A stretch of DNA of 60,113 bases from Methanobacterium sp. (GTDB taxonomy: Archaea > Methanobacteriota > Methanobacteria > Methanobacteriales > Methanobacteriaceae), in contig JACRPY010000007.1 of the NCBI GenBank assembly GCA_016222945.1, positions 1-60,113 of the forward strand, in the 5' to 3' direction. Positions 17,466 to 26,531 of the stretch are shown here, one piece after another. Within the stretch, counting starts at the first letter, position 1, and every line of letters starts with the position of its first letter. A program made the position numbers and the translations under genes. The notes below the pieces were generated by a model, which had not been told where the DNA came from, ran no database searches, and saw nothing but the letters and a program-made list of their open reading frames with translations.

Positions 17466-18149
17466 ATGCAAAAACCTGATAATTCCACACCACACCAAGC
17501 AAAGGATTATGATTCCAATATTTACAATACAATCCCATATTATGCTCTTTTTCATGAAGAAACAATTAAATTAATTAAATCAATGGGCATTAAACCAAAA
17601 ACATGGTTAGATACTGGCTGCGGCACCGGAACACTGGTAGAAAAAGCATTAAATCATTTTCCAGATACACAATTTTTACTTGCAGATCCCTCCTGCGGAA
17701 TGCTGGATGAATCTAAAGAAAAATTAGCTAAATATGAAAGTAGGGTTATTTTTTTAGAACCGGCAGCAAGCCACAAAATTTCCATCCCTTGCACTGTTGA
17801 TGTGGTTACAGCAATCCAATCACATCATTATATGTCTAAAGAAGAGAGATTTGAAGCAACAAAAACAGTTTATAACCTTTTAAATGAAAATGGCGTTTTT
17901 ATAACCTTTGAAAACATCAGCCCATTAACAGAAAAAGGAATTGAAATTGGAAAAAAATATTGGAAAAACTTCCAGATTTCAAAGGGAAAAAATGAAGAAG
18001 AAGTGGAAAATCACCTAAAACGTTTTAACGTGGAATATTTACCTTTAAACATAGAAGAACATCTTTCTTTACTTAGAAAATGTGGATTTAGTGTTGTTGA
18101 GATGTTCTGGTATTCTTACATGCAGGCTGGGTTTTACTGTATTAAATAG
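17466..18149 (+). CDS. Class I SAM-dependent methyltransferase
   Basis: A protein of about 227 residues with a Rossmann methyltransferase core. Motif I is WLDTGCGTGTLVEKA (residues ~47-61), motif II is FLLADPSCGML, and the post-core region contains VVTAIQSHHYMSKEERF. An ATG at 17460 is in frame, but GGAGAG lies only one base before it; the ATG at 17466 is better spaced. The small-molecule-methylating type is likely (Methyltransf_25-like); the substrate is unknown. It ends with TAG. Its 5' neighbour is divergent, and it seems to be a single-gene unit. Confidence 0.85.
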   Translation: MQKPDNSTPHQAKDYDSNIYNTIPYYALFHEETIKLIKSMGIKPKTWLDTGCGTGTLVEKALNHFPDTQFLLADPSCGMLDESKEKLAKYESRVIFLEPAASHKISIPCTVDVVTAIQSHHYMSKEERFEATKTVYNLLNENGVFITFENISPLTEKGIEIGKKYWKNFQISKGKNEEEVENHLKRFNVEYLPLNIEEHLSLLRKCGFSVVEMFWYSYMQAGFYCIK

Positions 18150-18447
18150 TAGAATTTAGAAGAAATTTTATGGTGCAGCGTAAGGATGAGACTTTTAGGT
18201 ACAATGCAGAATAAGATTTCCAGTGAGAATGAAATTGCAGTAATTAACTTATTTTTAAAGTTTATTTTCTAATTAATTTTAAAAAATCAACAAAATATCA
18301 TATGTAGATAAAAAAAATGGTTTTTATTATTAATTAATTCCTAAATAGATTTTTATAAATAATTTATGTAAATAATATAGGAAGATTTATTAAGTGAATA
18401 TTAAAAAAAATTATACGGATTTTCTATAATGGTATGGGGGAGTTTAA
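18150..18447. other. Intergenic gap without a recognisable gene
   Basis: About 300 bp of AT-rich sequence. The only coding trace is a 14-codon frame starting ATGGTGCAGCGTAAGG at 18170, too short to support. TATA-like TTTTTATAAATAA near 18350 could drive the zinc-ribbon gene that follows. Confidence 0.4.
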
Positions 18448-18492
18448 CTGAGAAAAATTAGAGATAAATCTAATCCTGAAATAACTAAGGAT

Positions 18493-18951
18493 ATGTCATT
18501 TTCTAAATGTTTTAGATGTAGTACTATAGTATCTCATCATGAGATTTATGACTCTAAATATTGTGAAAATTGTGCAAATGAGATTAGAGATGCAAAAAAT
18601 AAAGGATATCAAAAATGTGTTTTTTGTGGCGAATATTTTCCACCTTTTGAATTGTATGATTCAAAATATTGTGGAGAATGTAAAAAAGAAGTGAAAACAT
18701 GCAGAGAATGTGGAAAAGAGTTTATTCCCGAAAGAACTTATTATCATACTTGCCCTTTATGTTATTTACCTGAAAAACCTCCAGAAATCAATGATTGGCA
18801 AAGATTACATGATGGATCTATCAGAGTATCTCCTAATCTAAATAATTTACCTAAAGAGAATCCTTCAAAAACATGTAGAGAATGTGGGAAGGAATTTATC
18901 CCTGAAAAGAGTTATTATCATACTTGTCCTTCATGTATTAAAAATCAATAA
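18493..18951 (+). CDS. Protein of four tandem zinc ribbons
   Basis: A 152-residue protein composed almost wholly of four treble-clef/zinc-ribbon modules. The first two are CFRC...YCENC and CVFC...YCGEC, sharing EIYDSKYC/ELYDSKYC. The last two are CRECGKEFIPERTYYHTCPLC and CRECGKEFIPEKSYYHTCP. The pairs arose by tandem duplication, and the last is separated by a 30-residue linker. The frame extends upstream to a CTG at 18448 with GGGGGAG 5 bases ahead, so a non-standard CTG start (167 residues) is possible; AAGGAT before 18493 is poorly spaced. Nucleic-acid or protein binding is likely; the function is unknown. Confidence 0.72.
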   Translation: MSFSKCFRCSTIVSHHEIYDSKYCENCANEIRDAKNKGYQKCVFCGEYFPPFELYDSKYCGECKKEVKTCRECGKEFIPERTYYHTCPLCYLPEKPPEINDWQRLHDGSIRVSPNLNNLPKENPSKTCRECGKEFIPEKSYYHTCPSCIKNQ

Positions 18952-18988
18952 AATGTGTATAAATGTATATGGTTTATGTTTATTCAAA

Positions 18989-19129
18989 ATCCAACCTAAA
19001 ATAAAAGATTTTTTTAGTTAATCCACTCTCTTCAGTCATTTCTTTATCAAATGTTCTTTATCACGCCACGTTTAGTTACTTCCAAACATTATGTATTTGC
19101 ATTTATGTAACATATATAATAGGTTGGAT
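18989..19129 (+). repeat. Separated 10-bp inverted repeat bracketing a short gap
   Basis: ATCCAACCTA (18989-18998) and TAGGTTGGAT (19120-19129) are exact reverse complements about 120 bp apart with no gene between. It could be a remnant of a small mobile element or chance. Confidence 0.3.
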
Positions 19130-19156
19130 ATTAATTCATATCTGGAGGAATTGATT

Positions 19157-19255
19157 ATGGATAGAATTTGCCCGGCTTGTGGAATGTTGATGATATATAA
19201 TGAAAGGGATGACCGCTGGTATTGTGATTATTGTGGATATTGCGAAGATAATTAA
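19157..19255 (+). CDS. 32-residue zinc-ribbon microprotein
   Basis: A short frame with a well-placed GGAGG 8 bases before the ATG encodes 32 residues. Two CxxC pairs are seen: RICPACGML at residues 4-12 and WYCDYCGYC at 21-29, with an extra Cys. The spacing of about 15 residues between pairs fits a single zinc knuckle. It ends EDN-stop, 67 bp before the HEAT-repeat gene. Too small for most gene finders. The strong ribosome binding site and the metal-binding pattern make it a real gene in my view; its role is unknown. Confidence 0.6.
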   Translation: MDRICPACGMLMIYNERDDRWYCDYCGYCEDN

Positions 19256-19322
19256 TAATTAAACTTAATTATGGATTTAAAAGTGTAATTATCCAATTCA
19301 ATTCTGGGAATGGGGAATAAAT

Positions 19323-22244
19323 ATGGTTTCATATGAGAATATCAAGCAAATGGCAGATAAAAAAGATATTGATGGGCTAATTAATGCTTTAAAGATTAGT
19401 GAAATTAATTCAGAAGAGCTTAAACTTGTTATAAATTTTCTTGTTAATATTGGCCCTTTAACTGTTGAACCACTAATGGAAGGTATGAAGAGTTCTGATG
19501 AAGTTTTTAGAGAAAAATGCATAGTAGCACTTGCTGAAATATCAGATCCACAATCCTTTGAAACGCTAATCCAAGCTTTAAATGATGATTATCCGGGTGT
19601 TCGTTATCAAGCAACAAGAGGTCTGGCATTGTTTAGGAACACTCTCGCATTCGACCCATTGATGGATATCTCAAATAATGATCATTATGACGAAATTCGA
19701 GGATCAGCAGTATTTTCCTTAGGATATATGGATTCTCGTGCATTCGAACCATTAATTAATTTTTTAGACGATTCTAACGATTATATTCGTTATAATGCAA
19801 TAAGGGCATTAGTAGTGCTAAATGATACTCGAGCTATTGAACCTCTAAAAAAACTATCAGGTGATCCAAATATCGAAATTCGTGATAGTATTGCATTTGC
19901 GCTAGATATACTTGAAAAGGAGTTAAAATGGAAAAATGAGGTTAATTATGCTGATGTGGAAGTATCTACTCTTAATAATCCTGCTGAATTGATTCTGGAA
20001 AATGGTGAAGTTGAACCGTCTGAAAAGGTTACATTATGGAATATTAAGGAAATGGGAAATAAAAAAGATATTAAAGGGCTAATTAAAGTTATAGAAGATG
20101 ATGATTGCCATTTATTTTTTGAAGAATTTAAAGAAGTTCGTAATATTCTTTTAAATATTGGATCCGAAGCCTTAAGTCCATTAATAGAAGCTACAAATGA
20201 TTCGAATTATTATTTTAGATTAAAATGTATAGATATAATAAGCTATATGGATGATCCCTGTGTTATTAAACATTTAATCAATGCTTTAGATGATCCAGAG
20301 GCAGATGTTCGTAAAACAGTTGCAAGAGGATTAAGTATGGTCTTTGATTACTGTGTTATAGAACCTTTAATTAGAACATTAAATGATTCTGATGAAGAAG
20401 TTAGATTAACTGCTGCAAAATCATTGGCAAGTATGGGTCATCCTAGTGGCTTTAAATATTTATTTGAAGCATTAGAAAATGAAAAAGTGCAGGTTCAAAT
20501 TGAAGCTAGAAATGCATTGGAAAGAAATAGATTAACGAAGTTATATCTTGATGGGAAAATTAAAAATGATGAAGATGTTAGTAGAATGGTTGAACATAAT
20601 GCTTTAGATAATTTGTATAACTATGACGGCAAAATCCGCTATTTAGCATTGAAAGCCTTATTTAAAATGAATTCGGACATATTAGATGTTTATATTAATG
20701 ATATTGAAGATTTATTTGATTTTATGAATGATCCTGATGCAGAATTCCGTGTTTTCATTATAAAAATCATTAGTGATAAGGAAGATTTTATGTTTGAGGA
20801 TTATGAAGATTTGGCAAAAAAATCTCCAGCTGTAAAACCATTGATTAATGCTTTAAAAGATTCTAATACTAATGTACAATTAGCCGCGTTTTGTGCTTTA
20901 TGTATGTATGGCAGGTTAGATGATTTAATAGATGATTTTAAAGACAAGGATTATTTTATTGAACTCATTGATTTATTGAAAAGGAAAGAATACGTTGAAG
21001 ATCTGATTGAGGATTTAGAATTTAAAAACTATGATATATTTTCCTATGCCATTAAGGCTATTGATGAAATACTTAAACCTATTGCCCCATTAAATAAACC
21101 AAATGAAGATATACAGATTCAAACACATGCCAGAAATGCATTGGAGAAAAATGGAAAATTTGAAACTCCGAATGTTAATGGAGAAATAAAGGATGATAAA
21201 ATTAATGAAACAGTTATTTCTGAAGCAATAGAAGAAGATTTAAATAAAGAGAGTGTAAAGGCTATTTCAGAAGAAAACAATAATTATACTGAACCTGTAA
21301 AGGCGAATGATAGTGAAAATGAGATTATTACAATGGAAGACATTAAGCAAATGGGAGAAAAAAGAGATATTGAAGGACTTATAAGAGTTTTAAAAGATGA
21401 AAAATATGATGATAGCTATAGTATTGTATGTTTTCTTGTAGATTTTGGTTCTGAATCCGTTGAACCCCTTATCAAATCTCTTAAAAATTCGGATGATCCG
21501 TCTTTTAAAAGCTTTTGTATCTATATACTTGGAAGGATAAGGGATAAAAGTTCATTAAATGTTTTAGAGGATGCTTTTGAAGATCCTACTACTCAACGCG
21601 CTGCAGCAGGAGCACTTGCAAAAATTGGTGATCTTAAAGGTCTAATATATTTAATAGAAATAAATGAAGAAAAAATAGCAGCAGGTGAGAGAGAACTTTG
21701 GGGAGATCTTCGTGATAGTGACTTTAATGGAAAGGAATACTTAATTGAGGAAAATGACCCAATACTTCAAAAAGTTGGTATGTACGCTTTAAAGTATAAT
21801 GGAAAGTTTCGTGACTTTAAGTTTCTTAATAAATATTTAAAAAATCCAGATCCATTAAAACGTATAGCAGCTCTCAACTCCATGGACAACATTTTTCATG
21901 ATACTAGGAGATCTGCCAGTTTTATCGATGATAATATTTTAGATGCACTAAGAAATGATATGGTAGGGTTAGATATAGGATTTGCAAGTGATCATAAAAT
22001 AGCATATAAACTTATAATGAGATCATTAAAAGATCCTGATTCAAAAGTTCAATTAGAAGCTAAAAAATCATTATTGAACATGATTGATAGTTGTATAGCC
22101 GATGAAGAGTATTATGGAGAATTTATAAGAGACTTAGAAACACTAGGATATATTATTGACTTTAAATATTTAGAAAAGATTGGTTTTGGATTAAGAGATG
22201 TAGAAGTTAATTATAATTTTGCATTCAGACGAACAATAAATTAA
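19323..22244 (+). CDS. Large HEAT-repeat protein with triplicated module
   Basis: A 973-residue soluble protein built of HEAT/PBS-lyase-type helical repeats. Repeats of about 31 residues have the pattern D-x-x-A-x-x-P-L-I-x-x-L, e.g. DPQSFETLIQALNDDYPGVR and DSRAFEPLINFLDD. Three larger modules open alike: ENIKQMADKKDIDGLINALK near residue 5, WNIKEMGNKKDIKGLIKVIE near 237, and EDIKQMGEKRDIEGLIRVLK near 669. An acidic linker (~600-665) precedes the third. No catalytic motif, signal peptide or membrane helix is visible. It is probably a scaffold for protein-protein contacts. The smaller HEAT protein at 34563 opens with a similar phrase. Confidence 0.85.
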   Translation: MVSYENIKQMADKKDIDGLINALKISEINSEELKLVINFLVNIGPLTVEPLMEGMKSSDEVFREKCIVALAEISDPQSFETLIQALNDDYPGVRYQATRGLALFRNTLAFDPLMDISNNDHYDEIRGSAVFSLGYMDSRAFEPLINFLDDSNDYIRYNAIRALVVLNDTRAIEPLKKLSGDPNIEIRDSIAFALDILEKELKWKNEVNYADVEVSTLNNPAELILENGEVEPSEKVTLWNIKEMGNKKDIKGLIKVIEDDDCHLFFEEFKEVRNILLNIGSEALSPLIEATNDSNYYFRLKCIDIISYMDDPCVIKHLINALDDPEADVRKTVARGLSMVFDYCVIEPLIRTLNDSDEEVRLTAAKSLASMGHPSGFKYLFEALENEKVQVQIEARNALERNRLTKLYLDGKIKNDEDVSRMVEHNALDNLYNYDGKIRYLALKALFKMNSDILDVYINDIEDLFDFMNDPDAEFRVFIIKIISDKEDFMFEDYEDLAKKSPAVKPLINALKDSNTNVQLAAFCALCMYGRLDDLIDDFKDKDYFIELIDLLKRKEYVEDLIEDLEFKNYDIFSYAIKAIDEILKPIAPLNKPNEDIQIQTHARNALEKNGKFETPNVNGEIKDDKINETVISEAIEEDLNKESVKAISEENNNYTEPVKANDSENEIITMEDIKQMGEKRDIEGLIRVLKDEKYDDSYSIVCFLVDFGSESVEPLIKSLKNSDDPSFKSFCIYILGRIRDKSSLNVLEDAFEDPTTQRAAAGALAKIGDLKGLIYLIEINEEKIAAGERELWGDLRDSDFNGKEYLIEENDPILQKVGMYALKYNGKFRDFKFLNKYLKNPDPLKRIAALNSMDNIFHDTRRSASFIDDNILDALRNDMVGLDIGFASDHKIAYKLIMRSLKDPDSKVQLEAKKSLLNMIDSCIADEEYYGEFIRDLETLGYIIDFKYLEKIGFGLRDVEVNYNFAFRRTIN

Positions 22245-22270
22245 TACGATAACCACATCCAACCCAACCA

Positions 22271-22295
22271 CCCCTCTGGGGAAGAACTCCGTTCT
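22271..22295 (+). other. Pair of adjacent GC-rich hairpins after the HEAT gene
   Basis: CCCC-TCT-GGGG (22271-22281) and AGAAC-TCC-GTTCT (22283-22295) are perfect small hairpins in otherwise AT-rich DNA about 27 bp after the stop. They may be a terminator or part of a short RNA. The remaining gap to 22504 shows nothing else. Confidence 0.3.
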
Positions 22296-22504
22296 AAGGA
22301 CTTGGAATATATCAAAAATAGAAAATTTTCGAATTTATTTACTTTTATTAACTGTTTTGTTAGGTAACTTCGCTATAATCAGGTCTATGACAAAGTTTAA
22401 AATAAAAAATTTTAATTAAAGGCTAAATTCAATCTTTGGGACGAAATTAAGAGGATGGAATATCCAATCACCTACTTTATATATTTTGAATAAAGTGATA
22501 TAAT

Positions 22505-23197
22505 TTATCTTTCCCCTTTAATTGGGGGAGCCCAAACTTTAAGATCAATTCCTTCAATAATTGCTCTTTTACCTATAAGCTGAACAACAACACCAGAATG
22601 AACTTTTTGCATCATACAATGACCGGGTAAGAACCTTACGGTTTCTCCAACTGCAGGGAGTTTACCTTCAATGATTCCTTCAAATCCTCCCACCATACAA
22701 ACTCCAATATCTTTAAAATCAAACTCTGCATTTTCATCAATCCTGTGGCAAGGCCCTATGATATGCACAACGATTAAACCATGATTTTCTTCAAGTATCT
22801 CTGCAAAGTGGATAATGGGACATCCAAGTGGCCTGTACTTTATTATATCTCCAATACTCAATTCTTCCTTTGTAAAGGGAAACAATGTTTCTCTGCAGGA
22901 ATGTTCCTCTGGGAGTGAATTTAAAATGAAATCTGCTTCATATTTATCCAAAAGACCTACTATTTTCACTTCTTCAGGAAGTATATTCTCTGCTTTCAAT
23001 AATTTCTCTAAATTAGTCCGGTTTTCGTTAAATAGTTCTTGTAACAGGAATCTGCAGTCTTCTATTGGGGAATGCTTTTTTATTAGGGCATCGGCAAATT
23101 CATCACATCGTGCATAACCACATATTCCGCAGTTATAATTTGGAAGTAATTTTGAGATTCTTTCACGCTGATTTAATCTATTAGAATTATTTGACAT
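22505..23197 (-). CDS. Fe4-domain iron-sulfur protein linked to comA
   Basis: A protein of about 230 residues. Residues ~20-50 contain the Fe4 cluster motif NYNCGICGYARCDEFADA with a further Cys in IEDCRF, like the domain in corrinoid iron-sulfur protein and RnfB. The C-terminal part has conserved cysteines in YRPLGCPIIHF, HIIGPCHRI, GVCMVGGF and PGHCMMQ, so it may bind a second metal centre. ATGs at 23203 and 23197 are in frame; the latter is better spaced from GAGGT. It lies 21 bp after the GTPase gene. The likely role is in metallocentre assembly or electron transfer; the exact function is unknown to me. Confidence 0.65.
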   Translation of the reverse strand: MSNNSNRLNQRERISKLLPNYNCGICGYARCDEFADALIKKHSPIEDCRFLLQELFNENRTNLEKLLKAENILPEEVKIVGLLDKYEADFILNSLPEEHSCRETLFPFTKEELSIGDIIKYRPLGCPIIHFAEILEENHGLIVVHIIGPCHRIDENAEFDFKDIGVCMVGGFEGIIEGKLPAVGETVRFLPGHCMMQKVHSGVVVQLIGKRAIIEGIDLKVWAPPIKGER

Positions 23198-23218
23198 CTT
23201 CATTTACCTCTAAAAGGT

Positions 23219-23920
23219 TTATTCTCCTTCATATTTTTGAAAACCGTCAATTCGCCTTAATATTCCGCGGTGATGTTTTTTATTTACCTTTGTTTCGCCA
23301 ACACAGAGCGTACAAACAGCAAGTGGTGCTGAATGCCTTAATTTTTCTTCATCAAGAGATACTTCCTTAGATTTTATCATTTCTTCAGCTAACTCTACGC
23401 AGCCCTGGCCACTTAAACCATTGGCTTCTATCACTTTACAGTTAGGATTAACCTCTAAAACTCTTTCACGGAATATTTCTCGTTCTGCCTGAGAAATCAT
23501 GTCTCCTTTAGTGATTACAGCCACATCGGCGGTGCTTAAAAAAGGTCCAACCTTTAAGGGAGTGTTAGGACCACTTGTTGCGTCTATTACACATACTCCA
23601 AGACAATTCATGGTGTAGGGTGCGCAGCGATGACAGAGTCCAGCAGTTTCAACCACTAAAAAATCAGACTCATTCTCACCAGCCCAATCTATCATATCCT
23701 CTATATTGTAAATAGCATAGTGATCAGGGCACATATCCATAGAAAGCCCTATTTTAGTGGGAACACCAATTTTTGCAAACTTTTTATCATCATCAGTGTA
23801 TAAACAGTCAATTTTAACTACTGATGACTCTAAATTTCTTTCATTGAGACCTTTAAGTGCGTGAACCAAAACAGCGGTTTTACCAGAGCCAGGGGTCCCT
23901 GCAACAATTATCATTCTCAT
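23219..23920 (-). CDS. HypB/UreG-like P-loop GTPase linked to comA
   Basis: A 233-residue P-loop protein of the SIMIBI class. The Walker A motif is VAGTPGSGKTAVLVHA (residues 5-20), the switch-like motif is VVETAGLCHRCAPY with a CxxC, and the base-recognition motif is ITKGD near residue 156, as in HypB and UreG. A second CxxC (VCTLCVG) lies near the C-terminus. Such GTPases load nickel or other metals into enzymes. Its neighbours, an Fe4 protein and an ABC ATPase, suggest a metallocentre maturation set. The metal and target are not identifiable here. Confidence 0.7.
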   Translation of the reverse strand: MRMIIVAGTPGSGKTAVLVHALKGLNERNLESSVVKIDCLYTDDDKKFAKIGVPTKIGLSMDMCPDHYAIYNIEDMIDWAGENESDFLVVETAGLCHRCAPYTMNCLGVCVIDATSGPNTPLKVGPFLSTADVAVITKGDMISQAEREIFRERVLEVNPNCKVIEANGLSGQGCVELAEEMIKSKEVSLDEEKLRHSAPLAVCTLCVGETKVNKKHHRGILRRIDGFQKYEGE

Positions 23921-24034
23921 TCAATCAACTCACTTTTTAGTAATTTTCATTTAATAGGTAAATTATGTATTAAAAAATGATTTTGACTTGTAAAACGTGT
24001 TATATCTTTGAAAATTAATGGATTACAGCAATTA

Positions 24035-24804
24035 TTAGAAGTTAATTTGTTCAACATCTTCTAAAACTTCTCCATTTCTTACTCTATCCCTTAAATTAAG
24101 CATTAATTCATCTATTTTGTTTAATTTTTCAGACATTTGCTTTTCTTTGGAGCTTGTGTTTAAAACGTTCTGCATCCCGCCGTTTTTCATTACAATCCGT
24201 TTATCGGTCATAAGGGCAAGTACAGGGTCATGAGTCACAACCATAACTATTTTTCCATGCCCAGCAAGTGCTTTAAGAGCATCATGCTTGCGTATTCCTG
24301 CATTTTCAATTTCATCAATCAATACAATTGGGGAATTGCTTATAATGGCCACATCTGCAACCATAAGTGCTCTGGACTGCCCTCCGCTTAATATGGTGAG
24401 TTCATGCTCTTTTTTTATTGGTTCTCCTGTAAGGGTATTTGCAAGATCAACCACTGCATTTACACACTTACTGCTTGCGCCACGACACTTTGCATGAAGA
24501 CTTAAAAAGTCACCTACATGCATATCTGCTAAGAAATTCATATTCTGGGACAACTGTGCAACCATTTTCTTTCGAGGGTCAGTTCGGTCATCATAGCTCG
24601 GTTCTTTACCATCAATAAGAATTTTTCTTTTTGAAAATGTGTCTTTCTGGGCAAGCTGTTCAATATCTCCAATAAGAGAGCTTTTTCCACTTCCTGTAGG
24701 TCCTACAACTCCAAATATCTCTCCCTTATTAATTATAACTTCTTCTACAGGTTCTTTAGTGCCCTGTTTATCGTAACCACCGAGAATAGTTATTTCTTTT
24801 ATCA

Positions 24805-24805
<1 letters not shown>
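24035..24805 (-). CDS. Soluble ABC-type ATPase linked to comA
   Basis: A 256-residue ABC ATPase with Walker A GVVGPTGSGKSSLIG (residues 33-47), ABC signature LSGGQSRAL, Walker B IVLIDEIENAG and the switch His in VVTHDP. No membrane partner is encoded nearby, so transport is not implied. A short C-terminal helical tail (SEKLNKIDELMLNLRDRV) follows. The ATG overlaps the comA stop by one base (TAATG), so translation is coupled. A metallocentre maturation role with the adjacent GTPase and Fe4 protein is my inference; in methanogens the ABC protein AtwA plays such a role in McrA activation, but this is a different family. Confidence 0.75.
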
Positions 24806-25578
<773 letters not shown>

Positions 25579-25663
25579 CTGCTCACCTTTTATAAATTCA
25601 TGGTTTAAAATAAAATATTTCATCCTTTAACTTGCCTATAATCTTTAGTTTATTGTTTTGTAA

Positions 25664-25731
25664 TTTATATAAAATTTGTTATATACATTAAAACATATAA
25701 AAAATAGTAATTTGATAAAAAGTGTATCAAA
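25664..25731. promoter_or_regulatory. Divergent promoter region of comA and the PK-domain gene, with inverted repeat
   Basis: TTTATATAAA at 25664-25673 is a self-complementary TATA box placed ~85 bp from the comA start. CATATAAAAAA at 25694 serves the plus strand. TTTGATA (25711-25717) and TATCAAA (25725-25731) form a perfect inverted repeat at the predicted plus-strand initiation point, a possible operator or leader hairpin. Confidence 0.4.
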
Positions 25732-25751
25732 AAATTCATTTGGTGATATAG

Positions 25752-26315
25752 ATGGAGAAAACAATTCATTATTTTAAAAATCCTGGCGAAGAAAATACAG
25801 ATAAATTAATAGAACTTGTTAAAGCAAGAAAAGATGAGTTAAACATTGAAGATATAGTAGTTGCATCTGTATCTGGTAAAACTGGTCTGAAGTTACGTGA
25901 AGCAATGCCTGACGTTAATATAGTAAGTATAACTCATCATGCAGGATTTAGGGAAAAAGGAAAACTTGAAATAACTCCAGAAAATAAAAAAAAGCTGGAA
26001 GAAAACAATGTAACATTTTATACAGGGTCCCATGCATTAAGTGGTGTTGGCAGAGGCATATCCAATAAATTTGGAGGTGTAACTCCGGTTGAAATAATAG
26101 CTGCCACTTTAAGGATGTTTGGTCAGGGAATTAAAGTTTGTGTAGAAGTAACTATCATGGCCGCAGATGCAGGTTTAATCCCTATGGATAAAGAAATAAT
26201 AGCTATTGGTGGAACAGCAAGAGGAATTGATGCAGCTGTAGTTTTAGAGCCGGCAAATATGACCAATTTCTTTGATCTTAAAATTAAAGAGATAATAGCA
26301 AAGCCAAGGCCTTAA
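25752..26315 (+). CDS. Pyruvate kinase C-terminal (alpha/beta) domain protein
   Basis: A 187-residue stand-alone protein similar to the C-terminal domain of pyruvate kinase, without the catalytic barrel. Recognisable parts are IVVASVSGKTGLKLREAMP (like the TxTGxTA region), VNIVSITHHAGF, and the C-terminal GGTARGIDAAVVLEPANM. Such proteins are widespread in archaea and of unproven function; a small-ligand-binding regulatory role is plausible. GGTGATATAG precedes the ATG. It is divergent from comA. Confidence 0.8.
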   Translation: MEKTIHYFKNPGEENTDKLIELVKARKDELNIEDIVVASVSGKTGLKLREAMPDVNIVSITHHAGFREKGKLEITPENKKKLEENNVTFYTGSHALSGVGRGISNKFGGVTPVEIIAATLRMFGQGIKVCVEVTIMAADAGLIPMDKEIIAIGGTARGIDAAVVLEPANMTNFFDLKIKEIIAKPRP

Positions 26316-26531
26316 ATATATGGAGCTAATGGGATGTTATTCGGCGAATTAGGGACTAAGATACATTATTCATTTAAGTAATTATCGGCAATTATGTGGT
26401 GGAGATATCTTAATAAAACTAAAAAATTGTTTGCAAGATTGTAAATTATCAATAATTTAACCGCTGCTTTTAAATATAAGTTCTTACAATACCACAATTA
26501 AATTTAACAACATTGGCTGTGGGGGTAGTAA

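Noticed and set aside
18170..18214. 14-codon frame starting ATGGTGCAGCG
   Set aside because: Too short, no ribosome binding site, no recognisable motif.
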